Shown: positions 45,231-53,864 of the stretch, in pieces
Numbering within the stretch: position 1 is the first letter of the stretch
How the letters are laid out: every line of letters starts with the position of its first letter
Assembly: GCA_020348925.1 (NCBI GenBank)
Contig: CP070758.1
Coordinates: 1,669,590 to 1,733,589 of the forward strand
Reading direction: 5' to 3'
From: Gemmatimonadota bacterium
GTDB taxonomy: Bacteria > JBHIER01 > G020348925
Length of the DNA stretch: 64,000 bases
Notes under the pieces: generated by a model
The model's input: the letters and a program-made list of their open reading frames with translations, nothing else
Databases searched by the model: none
What the model was told of the DNA's origin: nothing
Program-made: the position numbers and the translations under genes

Positions 45231-45927
45231 TCGCGAAAAAAGTATTGTTCTGTTATCGGGGGGATTGGACTCTGTTGTCTCGTCTGCCTGTGCTTGTGAG
45301 GAGAGCGACCTGTGTCTGGCGTTGACCTTTGACTACGGACAGAGAGCTGCCCGGAAGGAGATTGAGGCTGCCCATGCATGTTGCCGCGTATTGGGTGTGA
45401 GCCACCGAGTTATTCCCCTCAATTGGCTCGCTGAGGTCACAAAAACGGCTCTGGTCGATAGGGCGCAAAAGGTACCTCAGATGGACCTGAAGGATCTTGC
45501 AACGTCAGGAACCGAAATTCTTGAAACCACGAGACAGGTCTGGGTGCCGAATCGAAACGGACTCTTCATCAATATTGCGGCCGCTTTTGCCGAAAGCCTG
45601 AACGCGTCCTGGATCGTGACCGGTCTGAACCGTGAGGAGGGAGTTGCTTTTCCAGATAATGGCCCTCAGTTTGTCGAGACAATTAACAATGCTCTGAAAT
45701 TGTCAACCTTGGAGTCGGTTCGCGTTGTCAGCCATACACTGCATTTGACAAAGGCTCAAATTGTACAATTAGGTATCGAGAAAAATGCTCCTTTGCACAC
45801 GGTCTATTCCTGCTACCTCGGAGAAGAGCTCATGTGTGGCACTTGTGAGAGCTGTGTGCGCCTGAAGCGAGCTTTTTACTCAACGGGAAATTGGGAGTTG
45901 ATTCGAGACAAATTTTGCGGGAAATGA
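45220..45927 (+). CDS. queC: 7-cyano-7-deazaguanine (preQ0) synthase QueC
   Basis: QueC converts 7-carboxy-7-deazaguanine to preQ0 with ATP and ammonia, on the way to queuosine. The 235-residue protein has the PP-loop SGGLDSVV (about residues 13-20) and four zinc cysteines at the end (CYLGEELMCGTCESC). It also has the VPNRNGLFINIAAAFAE and GLNREEGVAFPDN segments. ATG 45220 lies inside the recG end; an upstream TTG at 45211 and a frame to 45184 are less likely. DUF366 and queE genes follow, forming a partial queuosine cluster. Confidence 0.94.
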   Translation: MSDNREKSIVLLSGGLDSVVSSACACEESDLCLALTFDYGQRAARKEIEAAHACCRVLGVSHRVIPLNWLAEVTKTALVDRAQKVPQMDLKDLATSGTEILETTRQVWVPNRNGLFINIAAAFAESLNASWIVTGLNREEGVAFPDNGPQFVETINNALKLSTLESVRVVSHTLHLTKAQIVQLGIEKNAPLHTVYSCYLGEELMCGTCESCVRLKRAFYSTGNWELIRDKFCGK

Positions 45928-46077
45928 TCATGATTCTCCGTTCGATTTTTATCAACCACTGAGCCGGTGAGGAGACGCACGTGCCGAGCTGCCGGCATGA
46001 CTCACTGCCGCGCTCAAAGAGAAGGTTCTTCGAGTCTCTGCGTCTCAGCGGTCCATGCTCCTGAGGAGGGTAGCGAT

Positions 46078-46635
46078 GTGAAATCAAAATTAATATCGGA
46101 TGTTATCACCTATACGGGGGACCAGCTCAGATCGCATTGGGCATTTGAGCAGTATGACGTTCAGGGGGATAGTATTGTCGCTTTCATGGGTCCCTGTGAT
46201 GTGGGCACTGAGAAACTTGTCGATTTGGCTGATCGCAAGGAACTCAAAAAGATCTACAGCCAAGAGATGCTTCACTTCCTTGTCGAGCACTTTGATCGTG
46301 ATCTGGAAAAGACGCTCCTGAGACAAAAACTATTGATCACGATTATAATGGAAAAGTTGAATCATCGCATGAAACATAGTGTCATACATCGCCTTGGAGA
46401 CGATCTGTTTGATGGGGACAAGAAGCTTTCAGTGTCTATTGCCACATTGACGCCTGTTTCTACTATGATTCATGTGGGCATTAATATCAGCAGCAAGAAC
46501 ACACCGGTAAGGACCAGCGGGTTGAAGGATTATGGAATTGAACCGGAGGAGGTGGCGGAGGTTGTGATGAATCAGTACATGGCTGAGATGAAATCCTTGA
46601 CCTTGGCCCGGAGTAAGGTCAAGGGCGTCCTATGA
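46078..46635 (+). CDS. DUF366 family protein in a queuosine cluster
   Basis: The 185-residue protein contains GDSIVAFMGPCDVGTEKLVD at about residues 26-45, the wording I associate with the DUF366 family. A His-rich middle follows (MLHFLVEHFD, LNHRMKHSVIHRLGDDLFDG). The family has no established function to my knowledge. The start is GTG at 46078, 8 bases after GAGGAGG; the frame extends upstream to 45967 without support. It lies between queC (150 bases away) and queE (ATGA overlap). No queD or folE is in the window. A role in making or handling a deazapurine precursor is an inference from position. Confidence 0.82.
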   Translation: MKSKLISDVITYTGDQLRSHWAFEQYDVQGDSIVAFMGPCDVGTEKLVDLADRKELKKIYSQEMLHFLVEHFDRDLEKTLLRQKLLITIIMEKLNHRMKHSVIHRLGDDLFDGDKKLSVSIATLTPVSTMIHVGINISSKNTPVRTSGLKDYGIEPEEVAEVVMNQYMAEMKSLTLARSKVKGVL

Positions 46636-47378
46636 GCAGCACGGGTTATCTGAAAGAGATCTTCTCATCGATTCAAGGGGAGGGATTGCTTGTTGGGTGC
46701 CGCCAAATATTCGTCCGCTTTTTAGGCTGTAATCTCAAATGTTCCTACTGCGACACACCCGAGAGTCGGGAGATGAAGGGGGACTGTCATATCCAGGCCT
46801 CGCCGGACATGGTGAAATCTCATACTGTTATGAATCCTGTTCATGTTGAGGATACTCTTGCCTTCATTGAATCTTTGAATGTGTCTCGTCATCATTCGGT
46901 CAGTATCACGGGAGGTGAAGCGTTGTTGCAATATGAGTTCCTCGAAGAGTTGGCAGTCCGATTAAAGAGAAAGAACTTGAAAAACTACTTGGAGACCAAC
47001 GGCACGCTGCCCGAAGCGCTGAGCAGATGTCTTGATGCGATCGATATCATTGGTATGGATTGGAAACTCTCAAGCGCAACCGGACAGGCGGATGTTACCC
47101 GGGAACACATTCGTTTTCTTAACGTTGGGGCAAAAAAAGACATTTTCGTGAAAATTGTGGTTACTGAGACGACGGAGTTGAATGAGTTTGAAGAGGCGTG
47201 CCTCCACATTTCCAAAATAGGATCACATATTCCAATTGTCGTGCAGCCCGTGACAGCAACGTCTGCGATCAAATCTCCCTCGAGTGACTTTTTATTGAGG
47301 CTGACGTCCATTGCCCTTGACTATGTGGACGACGTTCGCGTCATACCGCAGATTCAGAGATTGCTGGAGTTGCGGTGA
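46632..47378 (+). CDS. queE: 7-carboxy-7-deazaguanine synthase QueE
   Basis: QueE is the radical SAM enzyme that turns 6-carboxytetrahydropterin into 7-carboxy-7-deazaguanine. The 248-residue protein has FSSIQGEGLLVGCRQIFVRF at the start. The cluster motif CNLKCSYCD follows (about residues 33-41), then SITGGEALLQ and the LETNGTLPEAL segment. Size and motifs match the longer QueE type. It overlaps the DUF366 gene by 4 bases. Its substrate would need QueD, which is not seen here. Confidence 0.93.
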   Translation: MSSTGYLKEIFSSIQGEGLLVGCRQIFVRFLGCNLKCSYCDTPESREMKGDCHIQASPDMVKSHTVMNPVHVEDTLAFIESLNVSRHHSVSITGGEALLQYEFLEELAVRLKRKNLKNYLETNGTLPEALSRCLDAIDIIGMDWKLSSATGQADVTREHIRFLNVGAKKDIFVKIVVTETTELNEFEEACLHISKIGSHIPIVVQPVTATSAIKSPSSDFLLRLTSIALDYVDDVRVIPQIQRLLELR

Positions 47379-47480
47379 CCTCTTGTCGATGATGAAAGTT
47401 GTTGGGACGAAACCAAATGAGCGGCCGGCGTGTCTAATTCAGCAGATTGACAGAAGACGTATGTGCGAACAAGGTAATGG

Positions 47481-48194
47481 ATGATGAATGACGAACAGAA
47501 AAATCAAAAGGACGTTCATGTGACAACCGCATCGAGGCGTCTCTACCGCTCTCAACGAGGAAAAATGATTGGGGGGGTGTGTGGTGGCATCGCCGAATAT
47601 TTTCGGATCGATCCCACTCTCGTCCGTATTGCTTTTGTTGTTCTGGCCTTCGCCGGTGGTTGGGGAATTGTGGCATACATCATAGGGTTGGTTATTATCC
47701 CAGAGAATCCTGAAAAGGTCGAGGAGGACGTCAAACGAGAGGGATCTGAGGAATCGGAAGTCAGGGGCGCGGGTACCGTGTGGGGGGTAGTATTCATTCT
47801 GGCCGGTCTCATTCTCCTCTTAATCAATTATGACATGTTGCCCTGGCAGATGTGGAGATATTGGTACTTCCCGTGGAAACTCTTCTGGCCTTTTGTCATC
47901 ATTATGATCGGAGTTATCCTTCTTCTTTTCCGGTCAAAGGGAAAAACGGATCCCGAGGAGAGCGAGCCACATTCTGGGAGAGGCCGGAACAGAAAACTCA
48001 CGCGATCAAAAAGAGAACGGATGATTGGAGGCGTCTGTGGGGGCTTAGGCTTGTATTTTCGTCTTGATCCGGCCATCGTTCGTTTCCTCTGGGCCATCGG
48101 TACGATCGTATCCCACGGACTTGGCATCATTGCCTATATTCTGTTGCTCATTGTCTTGCCGGAAGAGGAGGTTCAGACTGAGCCAGAAGCGTGA
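47481..48194 (+). CDS. membrane protein with two PspC domains
   Basis: The 237-residue protein has a PspC domain at about 20-76 (GKMIGGVCGGIAEYFRIDP) and a second at about 172-232 (ERMIGGVCGGLGLYFRLDP). A two-helix hairpin rich in W lies between them (about 95-155). PspC proteins sense or regulate envelope stress in the phage-shock system. Two copies in one chain look like an internal duplication. No pspA, pspB or pspF is near. The following LiaF-like gene starts 17 bases later, which supports an envelope-stress module. Confidence 0.87.
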   Translation: MMNDEQKNQKDVHVTTASRRLYRSQRGKMIGGVCGGIAEYFRIDPTLVRIAFVVLAFAGGWGIVAYIIGLVIIPENPEKVEEDVKREGSEESEVRGAGTVWGVVFILAGLILLLINYDMLPWQMWRYWYFPWKLFWPFVIIMIGVILLLFRSKGKTDPEESEPHSGRGRNRKLTRSKRERMIGGVCGGLGLYFRLDPAIVRFLWAIGTIVSHGLGIIAYILLLIVLPEEEVQTEPEA

Positions 48195-48211
48195 CTTCAG
48201 GGAGTATGATT

Positions 48212-48778
48212 ATGAGTACGAATACAGAACGCAAGAACGAGAACACAGCACCATGTTGTTCAAAAGTTGAAAACTCGGGGCCCAAAAGACGCAGTCTCTT
48301 TCCCGCTCTCTTTCTCATTTTTATTGGGAGTTTATTTCTCCTCCGCAGCTTTGACATCATTCGTTGGCACGATGTGTGGCCCATTCTGCTCTTCGGTGTT
48401 GGAGTATTGCTCTTTTGTTCGGCATTTGGGAAAAAGGATAGGGGAGCAGTATTCCCGGGAACAATACTCGTTTTCATTGGTGCCTTCTTCTATTTGTGGA
48501 AAAATTATTATCTGCCGTGGTATATGGATGAACTGTGGCCTGTTTTTCCTCTTATCGTGGGCCTTGCTTTTTTCGTACTCTTTCTCTTCTCACCGAGAGA
48601 ATGGGGCGTTTTAATCCCCGCCGCCATGCTCACGTTTGTCAGTGCTATTTTCTTTTTGAATAACTTCGGGACAATTCCTTGGTCGGCGTGGGCATTGATC
48701 GGTAGGACATGGCCAATTGTTCTCATTGTTATTGGGGTTCTTATCCTCGTGAGTCATACCCGCAAGCGTGCACCGTAG
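48212..48778 (+). CDS. LiaF/DUF5668-like membrane protein
   Basis: A 188-residue membrane protein with a polar N-terminus and about seven short hydrophobic segments. They show the repeated pattern of LiaI/LiaF transmembrane regions, in which (L/I)-W-P-(I/V)-(L/V)-(L/I) recurs: VWPILLFGVGVLLF, LWPVFPLIVGLAFF and TWPIVLIVIGVLIL at about residues 58, 108 and 165. AGGGAG (48199-48204) is 7 bases before ATG 48212, so earlier starts (GTG 48191, ATG 48206) are less likely. Its partner is the double-PspC gene before it. The C-terminal LiaF domain is absent, so only a general envelope role can be suggested. Confidence 0.78.
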   Translation: MSTNTERKNENTAPCCSKVENSGPKRRSLFPALFLIFIGSLFLLRSFDIIRWHDVWPILLFGVGVLLFCSAFGKKDRGAVFPGTILVFIGAFFYLWKNYYLPWYMDELWPVFPLIVGLAFFVLFLFSPREWGVLIPAAMLTFVSAIFFLNNFGTIPWSAWALIGRTWPIVLIVIGVLILVSHTRKRAP

Positions 48779-48853
48779 CAATCGTACCTCAGGGCACACT
48801 TTGCTCACACCAGTTGAGTGCACTGTAAGAGCATTTATTCGATGCTGAGAGGA

Positions 48854-49543
48854 CTATGGCAGCAGACTTTTCTCCTTCAGACTCAGAAAACTGCGTTCCG
48901 AAACAATCACATGGTCCAGAACTTCAATACCCATCATTTCACCCGCTTTGACCATTCGTTTCGTCAATTGAACATCATCGTTACTCGGTGAGGTATCACC
49001 TGAGGGATGATTGTGAACGAGGATAATGCTTGCAGCGGAGTGCATGACTGCCGGCTGAAAGACCTCCCGTGGATGCACAATATTTGCATTGAGCGTTCCG
49101 ACGGACACGATCTCTTTGTGGATCAATTGATTTCTTGCGTTCAAATAGAGGACGACAAAATGCTCCCTTTTCAATCGACGGATATCAACGACTTCATCCG
49201 CAACATCCTTTGACTTTTTAATCGTTGGGAGTGTATCTTGATCGATGGCAAAAGCCCGCTTACTCAGTTCGAAGGCAGCTTTGATGGTACACGCCTTCGC
49301 AGGGCCGATCCCTTTCACCGCTCTCATTTTTTCCAGGGGAGTTTTGGTCAGCGTCTGAAGAGGATATTCGGAGAGAATGCGACGGGCAATATCCAATACA
49401 TTTTTCCCCTCGCATCCGACTCGTAAGAGAATAGCCAGCAGCTCATAATCTTTGAGAGCCTCAGGCCCCTTTTCCATGAGCCGTTCCCGCGGTTTCTTCA
49501 CCCGCGGCATGTCTCTCATTTTGGAATGACCAATTTTGCCCAT
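48854..49543 (-). CDS. radC: RadC family JAB/MPN domain protein
   Basis: The 229-residue protein has a UPF0758 N-terminal part (PRERLMEKGPEALKDYELLAILL), a helix-hairpin-helix (MRAVKGIGPAKACTIKAAFE) and a metalloprotease-like domain. That domain carries the HNHPSGDTSPSNDD metal motif near residue 175. Despite its name, RadC is not proven to act in DNA repair. ATG at 49543 is 13 bases after gcvPA; ATG at 49519 (MRDMPRVKKPRERL) fits family alignments as well. It ends the long minus-strand operon that starts at 56653. Confidence 0.92.
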   Translation of the reverse strand: MGKIGHSKMRDMPRVKKPRERLMEKGPEALKDYELLAILLRVGCEGKNVLDIARRILSEYPLQTLTKTPLEKMRAVKGIGPAKACTIKAAFELSKRAFAIDQDTLPTIKKSKDVADEVVDIRRLKREHFVVLYLNARNQLIHKEIVSVGTLNANIVHPREVFQPAVMHSAASIILVHNHPSGDTSPSNDDVQLTKRMVKAGEMMGIEVLDHVIVSERSFLSLKEKSLLP

Positions 49544-49556
49544 CAAGATTGGGTTG

Positions 49557-50915
49557 TTACGCGGAGGATATTTTTCCTCGGAACTGTGCCAAACGAGAAA
49601 GAAGTGTATCGATGTCTTCCACGGTTCGTTTCTCTGTTACAGCGATGGACAGGCAATCATCGAGCCCGATTTTAAAGCGATCGAGGTCAATACCTGCAAA
49701 TATTCCCTGCTCGGCAAGCGTGTTGACAATTTCTCCCGGAGGTTTCGGAGTCTTGACCACAAATTCTTTGAAGAATGGCGAGGTAAATCTTCGTCCGAAT
49801 CCGCCGAGTTCCTCAAGTTTTTCAAGAGTGTAATGGCTTTTTTGAAGACTGAGTTCGGCCACTTTTCGAAGCCCCTCTTTCCCTAACAGAGAGAGGTACA
49901 CCACCCCTGCCAGCGCGTTCAACGCTTCATTCGTACAAATGTTTGATGTCGCCTTCTCTCGGCGAATGTGCTGTTCACGGGTTTGAAGGGTCATGACGAA
50001 CCCGCGTTGCCCCTTGCCGTCCGCTGTTGTTCCTACGATCCTTCCGGGTATCCTTCGAATGAGGTTCTTTGTGGTCGTTAAAAAGCCAAAAGATGGACCG
50101 CCGAAGCTTAGAGGATTCCCCAATGCTTGGCCTTCACCCACACAGATATCGGCTCCGTAAGTTCCGGGAGGCTTCAAAAGTCCCAGTGAGATGGGGTCTA
50201 CGGCAGAGACGAACAAAGCCCCTACCCGATGGACGTGGCGTTCTATTTCGTCCATGGGTTCGAGGTAGCCGAAGAAGTTGGGGTGCTGAATGAGACAACA
50301 TGCTGTCTCGTCGGAAAGGGCTTTTTGAAGTTTCTCAATATCTGTAACACCGTCGCCATAATCGATTTTTCGAATTACGAATCCCAAATTACGACCGTAT
50401 GTCTCGAGAACGCTCGCATAAAAGGGGTTGAGCGTGTGAGAAACGACCATCTCATTGCGCCGCGTCGCATAATGGGCTAAAAGTGCGGCCTCGGCCAAGG
50501 CTGAGGCTCCGTCATACAGAGATGCGTTGGAAACATCCATGTCTGTGAGCTGGCACATGACTGACTGATATTCGTAAATGGCTTGAAGGGTACCCTGACT
50601 CACTTCGGCTTGATAGGGAGTGTAGGCGGTATAGAATTCGGACCGGCGAATCATATGATGTACTGCTCGCGGAAGTGCATGATCGTAGACACCGCCGCCA
50701 AGAAAAGAGATGGTATGGTCAAGATCTCTGTTACGCTCAGCCAATTGTGACAGGAGACGGCTTACTTGCAACTCAGAAATGCCTTCAGGGAGATCCAGTG
50801 CGGATGTGAGAAGAACCTCGTCAGGAATACACGCGATAAGTTCATCAAATGAAGAAACATCAGTGGATTCTAACATGTGGCGTCGAATTTCTGCGGTGTT
50901 CGGAACAAATGACAC
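49557..50915 (-). CDS. gcvPA: glycine decarboxylase (P-protein) subunit 1
   Basis: GcvPA is one half of the two-chain P-protein that decarboxylates glycine. The 452-residue protein is full length and begins with the typical YxPxTxxxxxxML pattern (FVPNTAEIRRHML). It has the QPEISQG-like segment as PYQAEVSQGTLQAIYEYQ and later QTREQHIRREKATSNICTN. The PLP lysine lies in the other subunit, GcvPB, which should follow but is not found in the window. The start is GTG, 5 bases after AGGAGG and 1 base after the gcvH stop. Confidence 0.94.
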   Translation of the reverse strand: MSFVPNTAEIRRHMLESTDVSSFDELIACIPDEVLLTSALDLPEGISELQVSRLLSQLAERNRDLDHTISFLGGGVYDHALPRAVHHMIRRSEFYTAYTPYQAEVSQGTLQAIYEYQSVMCQLTDMDVSNASLYDGASALAEAALLAHYATRRNEMVVSHTLNPFYASVLETYGRNLGFVIRKIDYGDGVTDIEKLQKALSDETACCLIQHPNFFGYLEPMDEIERHVHRVGALFVSAVDPISLGLLKPPGTYGADICVGEGQALGNPLSFGGPSFGFLTTTKNLIRRIPGRIVGTTADGKGQRGFVMTLQTREQHIRREKATSNICTNEALNALAGVVYLSLLGKEGLRKVAELSLQKSHYTLEKLEELGGFGRRFTSPFFKEFVVKTPKPPGEIVNTLAEQGIFAGIDLDRFKIGLDDCLSIAVTEKRTVEDIDTLLSRLAQFRGKISSA

Positions 50916-50916
50916 A

Positions 50917-51297
50917 CTATCCTCCTATCAAGTCTTTGTACTGGCCAGCGGAAAGCAGATCCTCCAATTCAGATTCGTCACGTACTTTGATTTTTATCAT
51001 CCACCCGTTGCCGTATGGGTCGGAGTTGATCTGTTCCGGCTCATCCTCCAAAGACGTATTCACTTCAATGACCTCCCCCGATAGAGGAGCGTAGAGGTCG
51101 GAAACTGCTTTCACGGCTTCAATCGTTCCGAACGGCTCTGTTTGTCTCACTTCACTGCCAACTTCAGGAAGTTCGATAAAAACAATATCTCCCAGCTCGC
51201 TCTGAGCATAATCGGTGATTCCAACGGTAGCAATGTCCTCCTCGAAGGCAATCCATTCGTGCTCTTTTGTATACAGAAAATCCTCTTGAATGTCCAT
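50917..51297 (-). CDS. gcvH: glycine cleavage system H protein
   Basis: GcvH carries the lipoyl arm of the glycine cleavage complex between P, T and L proteins. The 126-residue protein shows the EHEW start, GITDYAQSELGDIVFIELP and the lipoylated Lys63 in GTIEAVKAVSDLYAPLSG. The full-length lipoyl fold and the final C-terminal helix are present. AAGGAGG stands just before the ATG. It lies between accC and gcvPA on the minus strand. gcvT is absent from the window. Confidence 0.95.
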   Translation of the reverse strand: MDIQEDFLYTKEHEWIAFEEDIATVGITDYAQSELGDIVFIELPEVGSEVRQTEPFGTIEAVKAVSDLYAPLSGEVIEVNTSLEDEPEQINSDPYGNGWMIKIKVRDESELEDLLSAGQYKDLIGG

Positions 51298-51331
51298 GAG
51301 TTCCTCCTTGAAAGAAATGTGTGTGTGAACG

Positions 51332-52687
51332 TCAAGGCGTGTTGCTTGTTGCGATCAGTTCCTCGACAAAGCCAGTGTGAACGTCACCTCTTTGAAAGCG
51401 TTCGTTGTGAATCATTTTTTGATGGAAGGATTTTGTTGTCGGAATCCCTTCAATCACCAACTCTTCTAAGGCCCGCTCCATGCTGTTTATAGCTTCCGGA
51501 CGGGTTTTTCCAAAAGTGATCACTTTGGCTAAGAGTGAGTCGTAATACGGCGGGACTTGATAGTGAGCATAGACATGGGTATCAACTCGGACACCCGGTC
51601 CCCCTGGGACATGAAAAGTGGTGATTGTGCCTGGCGCGGGTTGAAATCCCTTATCAGGATCCTCTGCATTGATCCGACATTCAATGGCATGACCTTGGAG
51701 AACGATATCGCTCTGAGTACAGGCCAGGTGTTCACCGGCGGCCAGTCGTATCTGTTCCTTGATCAAGTCCATGCCAATGACCATCTCAGTCACCGGATGT
51801 TCGACTTGAATGCGTGTATTCATCTCCATGAAATAAAATTCTTTTTTTGAATCCAACAGGAATTCAACGGTTCCGGTACTCTGGTAGTGAATACTTTGGG
51901 CCCCACGAATTGCTGATTCTCCGAGTCGCTGTCGTAACGGCTCATCAACGGCTGGTGACGGCGCTTCTTCCAACAGCTTTTGATATCGTCGTTGAAGGGA
52001 GCAATCGCGTTCACAAAGGTGAACGATGTTATTGAATTCATCACCGATAATTTGAATCTCAATGTGCCGCGGATTTTCAATCCAGCGCTCCAGGTACAAT
52101 TCCGAATTGCGAAAAGCCACTTCGGCCTCAGCTTTTGCCGTATGAAAACTATGTTCGAGTTCACCTTCTGAGCGGACGATCCGCATGCCGCGTCCTCCTC
52201 CTCCTCCGGAGGCCTTCACAATGACGGGGTACCCTATTGTGTGGGCTACCTTTCGGGCCTCTCTGACATTCGATACGGGTCCCTCGCTGCCGGGGACAAC
52301 CGGGACACCGGCAGCAGCCATGATTTTTCTGGCCGTGACTTTATCACCCATTTGGCGTAGGATGTTGGAGGAAGGTCCAATAAATTTGATGTCGCAGGAT
52401 TCGCAGATTTCAGCGAAGCGAGCATTTTCTGCCAGGAACCCATACCCAGGATGGATGGCGTCAACATTCGCTACTTCAGCCGCGCTGATAATAGCGGGGA
52501 TATTCAGATAACTCTGATTGCTGGGGCCCGGTCCAATGCAGACGTCTTCGTCGGCGAAGCGGACGTGCAGCGAATCGACATCAGGCTCAGAATAGATTGC
52601 CACTGTGGCAATGTTTAACTCCTTGCACGCCCGGATAATGCGCAGTGCGATTTCACCGCGGTTCGCTATGAGAATTTTTTGAAACAC
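51332..52687 (-). CDS. accC: acetyl-CoA carboxylase biotin carboxylase subunit
   Basis: AccC carboxylates the biotin on AccB with ATP and bicarbonate, starting fatty acid synthesis. The 451-residue protein has the KILIANRGEIALRIIRACKE start and the ATP-grasp loop KASGGGGGRGMRIV (about 160-173). EFLLDSKKEFYFMEMNTRIQVEHPVTE contains the catalytic metal residues. The start is GTG at 52687 behind AAGGAG. A pilT gene stands between it and accB. Confidence 0.96.
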   Translation of the reverse strand: MFQKILIANRGEIALRIIRACKELNIATVAIYSEPDVDSLHVRFADEDVCIGPGPSNQSYLNIPAIISAAEVANVDAIHPGYGFLAENARFAEICESCDIKFIGPSSNILRQMGDKVTARKIMAAAGVPVVPGSEGPVSNVREARKVAHTIGYPVIVKASGGGGGRGMRIVRSEGELEHSFHTAKAEAEVAFRNSELYLERWIENPRHIEIQIIGDEFNNIVHLCERDCSLQRRYQKLLEEAPSPAVDEPLRQRLGESAIRGAQSIHYQSTGTVEFLLDSKKEFYFMEMNTRIQVEHPVTEMVIGMDLIKEQIRLAAGEHLACTQSDIVLQGHAIECRINAEDPDKGFQPAPGTITTFHVPGGPGVRVDTHVYAHYQVPPYYDSLLAKVITFGKTRPEAINSMERALEELVIEGIPTTKSFHQKMIHNERFQRGDVHTGFVEELIATSNTP

Positions 52688-52742
52688 CTTCTCCTTAGGA
52701 CGGTCAGATTATGAATTCATCACAAGGCGAGGATTCTTATCC

Positions 52743-53846
52743 TCACGTTTCAAATGAACGACGGGTTTGATAGTCGATGCCCTGAATCCCTTTGATGCGC
52801 AAATCGAAATCGGCGGGATTCGTGCAGTTTGCTTTCGCCACCTCGTAGCCAATGAGCCCCTCCTGATACAACGTCATGATGTTTTGATCGAAAGATTGCA
52901 TACCATAGGCAATCGTCCCCTCTTCAATCAAAGTCGAGATTTGATGCGTTTTGGAACTGTCACGAATGTAATCTCGAATGAGACCAGTGCAGACCATCAC
53001 TTCCACGGCAGGGACAAGACCGATGGCATCTGAACGAGGGAGCAATCTCATGGCAACGATGGCTTCCAGTGTATCGGCCAAGAGATTCCGAATCTGCTGA
53101 TTTTCATGTGGAGGATAGAACGAGAGAGAGCGGTCAATGGTCTGAGCAGCATCCAGCGTATGGAGCGTACAAAAGACGAGATGGCCGGTTTCGGCAGCCA
53201 TCAGAGCTATTGACATTGTCTCCACATCTCGAATCTCTCCGATCAGGATCACGTCTGGATCTTGACGAAGGATGTATCTCAGTCCGGAATGAAAAGAATC
53301 GGTATCCAATCCGACCTCCCGCTGGGCGATGATGGCTTCTTTGTCTGTAAACACATACTCTATGGGATCTTCAATAGCAATGATGTTCACTGGGGCATGG
53401 TTATTAATGTGTTCGATCATCGCTGCCAGCGTCGTTGTCTTCCCACTGCCGGCTGTGCCGGTTACGATGATCAATCCACGTTTTCGCATGGCAAGATCCA
53501 AAAGAATGGGCGGGAGGTGAAGATCTTCAAATTTTGGGATAACGTGAGACACATAGCGAAGGCTTAACGCTTTCACTCCCATATGCTGATAGGCGTTAAC
53601 CCGAAACCTTCCCAATCCTTCCAAACTGATAGCAAAATCATATTCGTTACTTTTCTCCAAGTGGTTGCGGTGCCGTTCATCGACAGTCTCAGCGATAAAC
53701 GTCTCGATATCTTTCTCGGTCAGACGTGGAAGGTCGAGTTTCTTAAGTATATCAGCGATCCTAAGGACAGGAGGCGATCCTGGTCGAAGATGCAAATCAG
53801 AGGCGTTCGCCTCGACAGTTTTTTGTAATAGTTCAATAGCATTCAT
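52743..53846 (-). CDS. pilT: type IV pilus twitching motility ATPase PilT
   Basis: PilT is the hexameric ATPase that retracts type IV pili. The 367-residue protein begins with a PAS-like N-domain (MNAIELLQKTVEANASDLHL). It has Walker A GTAGSGKTTTLAAMI (about residues 129-143), the Asp box and the Walker B GEIRDVETMSIAL, and the His box HLVFCTLHT. No other pilus gene (pilB, pilC, pilU) is in the window. It is placed between accB (18 bases) and accC (55 bases) on the same strand, an unusual position. A non-pilus role is possible but not shown. Confidence 0.93.
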   Translation of the reverse strand: MNAIELLQKTVEANASDLHLRPGSPPVLRIADILKKLDLPRLTEKDIETFIAETVDERHRNHLEKSNEYDFAISLEGLGRFRVNAYQHMGVKALSLRYVSHVIPKFEDLHLPPILLDLAMRKRGLIIVTGTAGSGKTTTLAAMIEHINNHAPVNIIAIEDPIEYVFTDKEAIIAQREVGLDTDSFHSGLRYILRQDPDVILIGEIRDVETMSIALMAAETGHLVFCTLHTLDAAQTIDRSLSFYPPHENQQIRNLLADTLEAIVAMRLLPRSDAIGLVPAVEVMVCTGLIRDYIRDSSKTHQISTLIEEGTIAYGMQSFDQNIMTLYQEGLIGYEVAKANCTNPADFDLRIKGIQGIDYQTRRSFET

Positions 53847-53864
53847 GGCTCAACATCTCTCAAT

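Noticed and set aside
45928-46077. preQ1 riboswitch before DUF366-queE
   Set aside because: The short A-rich tail and loop of preQ1-I, and the motifs of the other classes, are not recognisable; only hairpins are seen.
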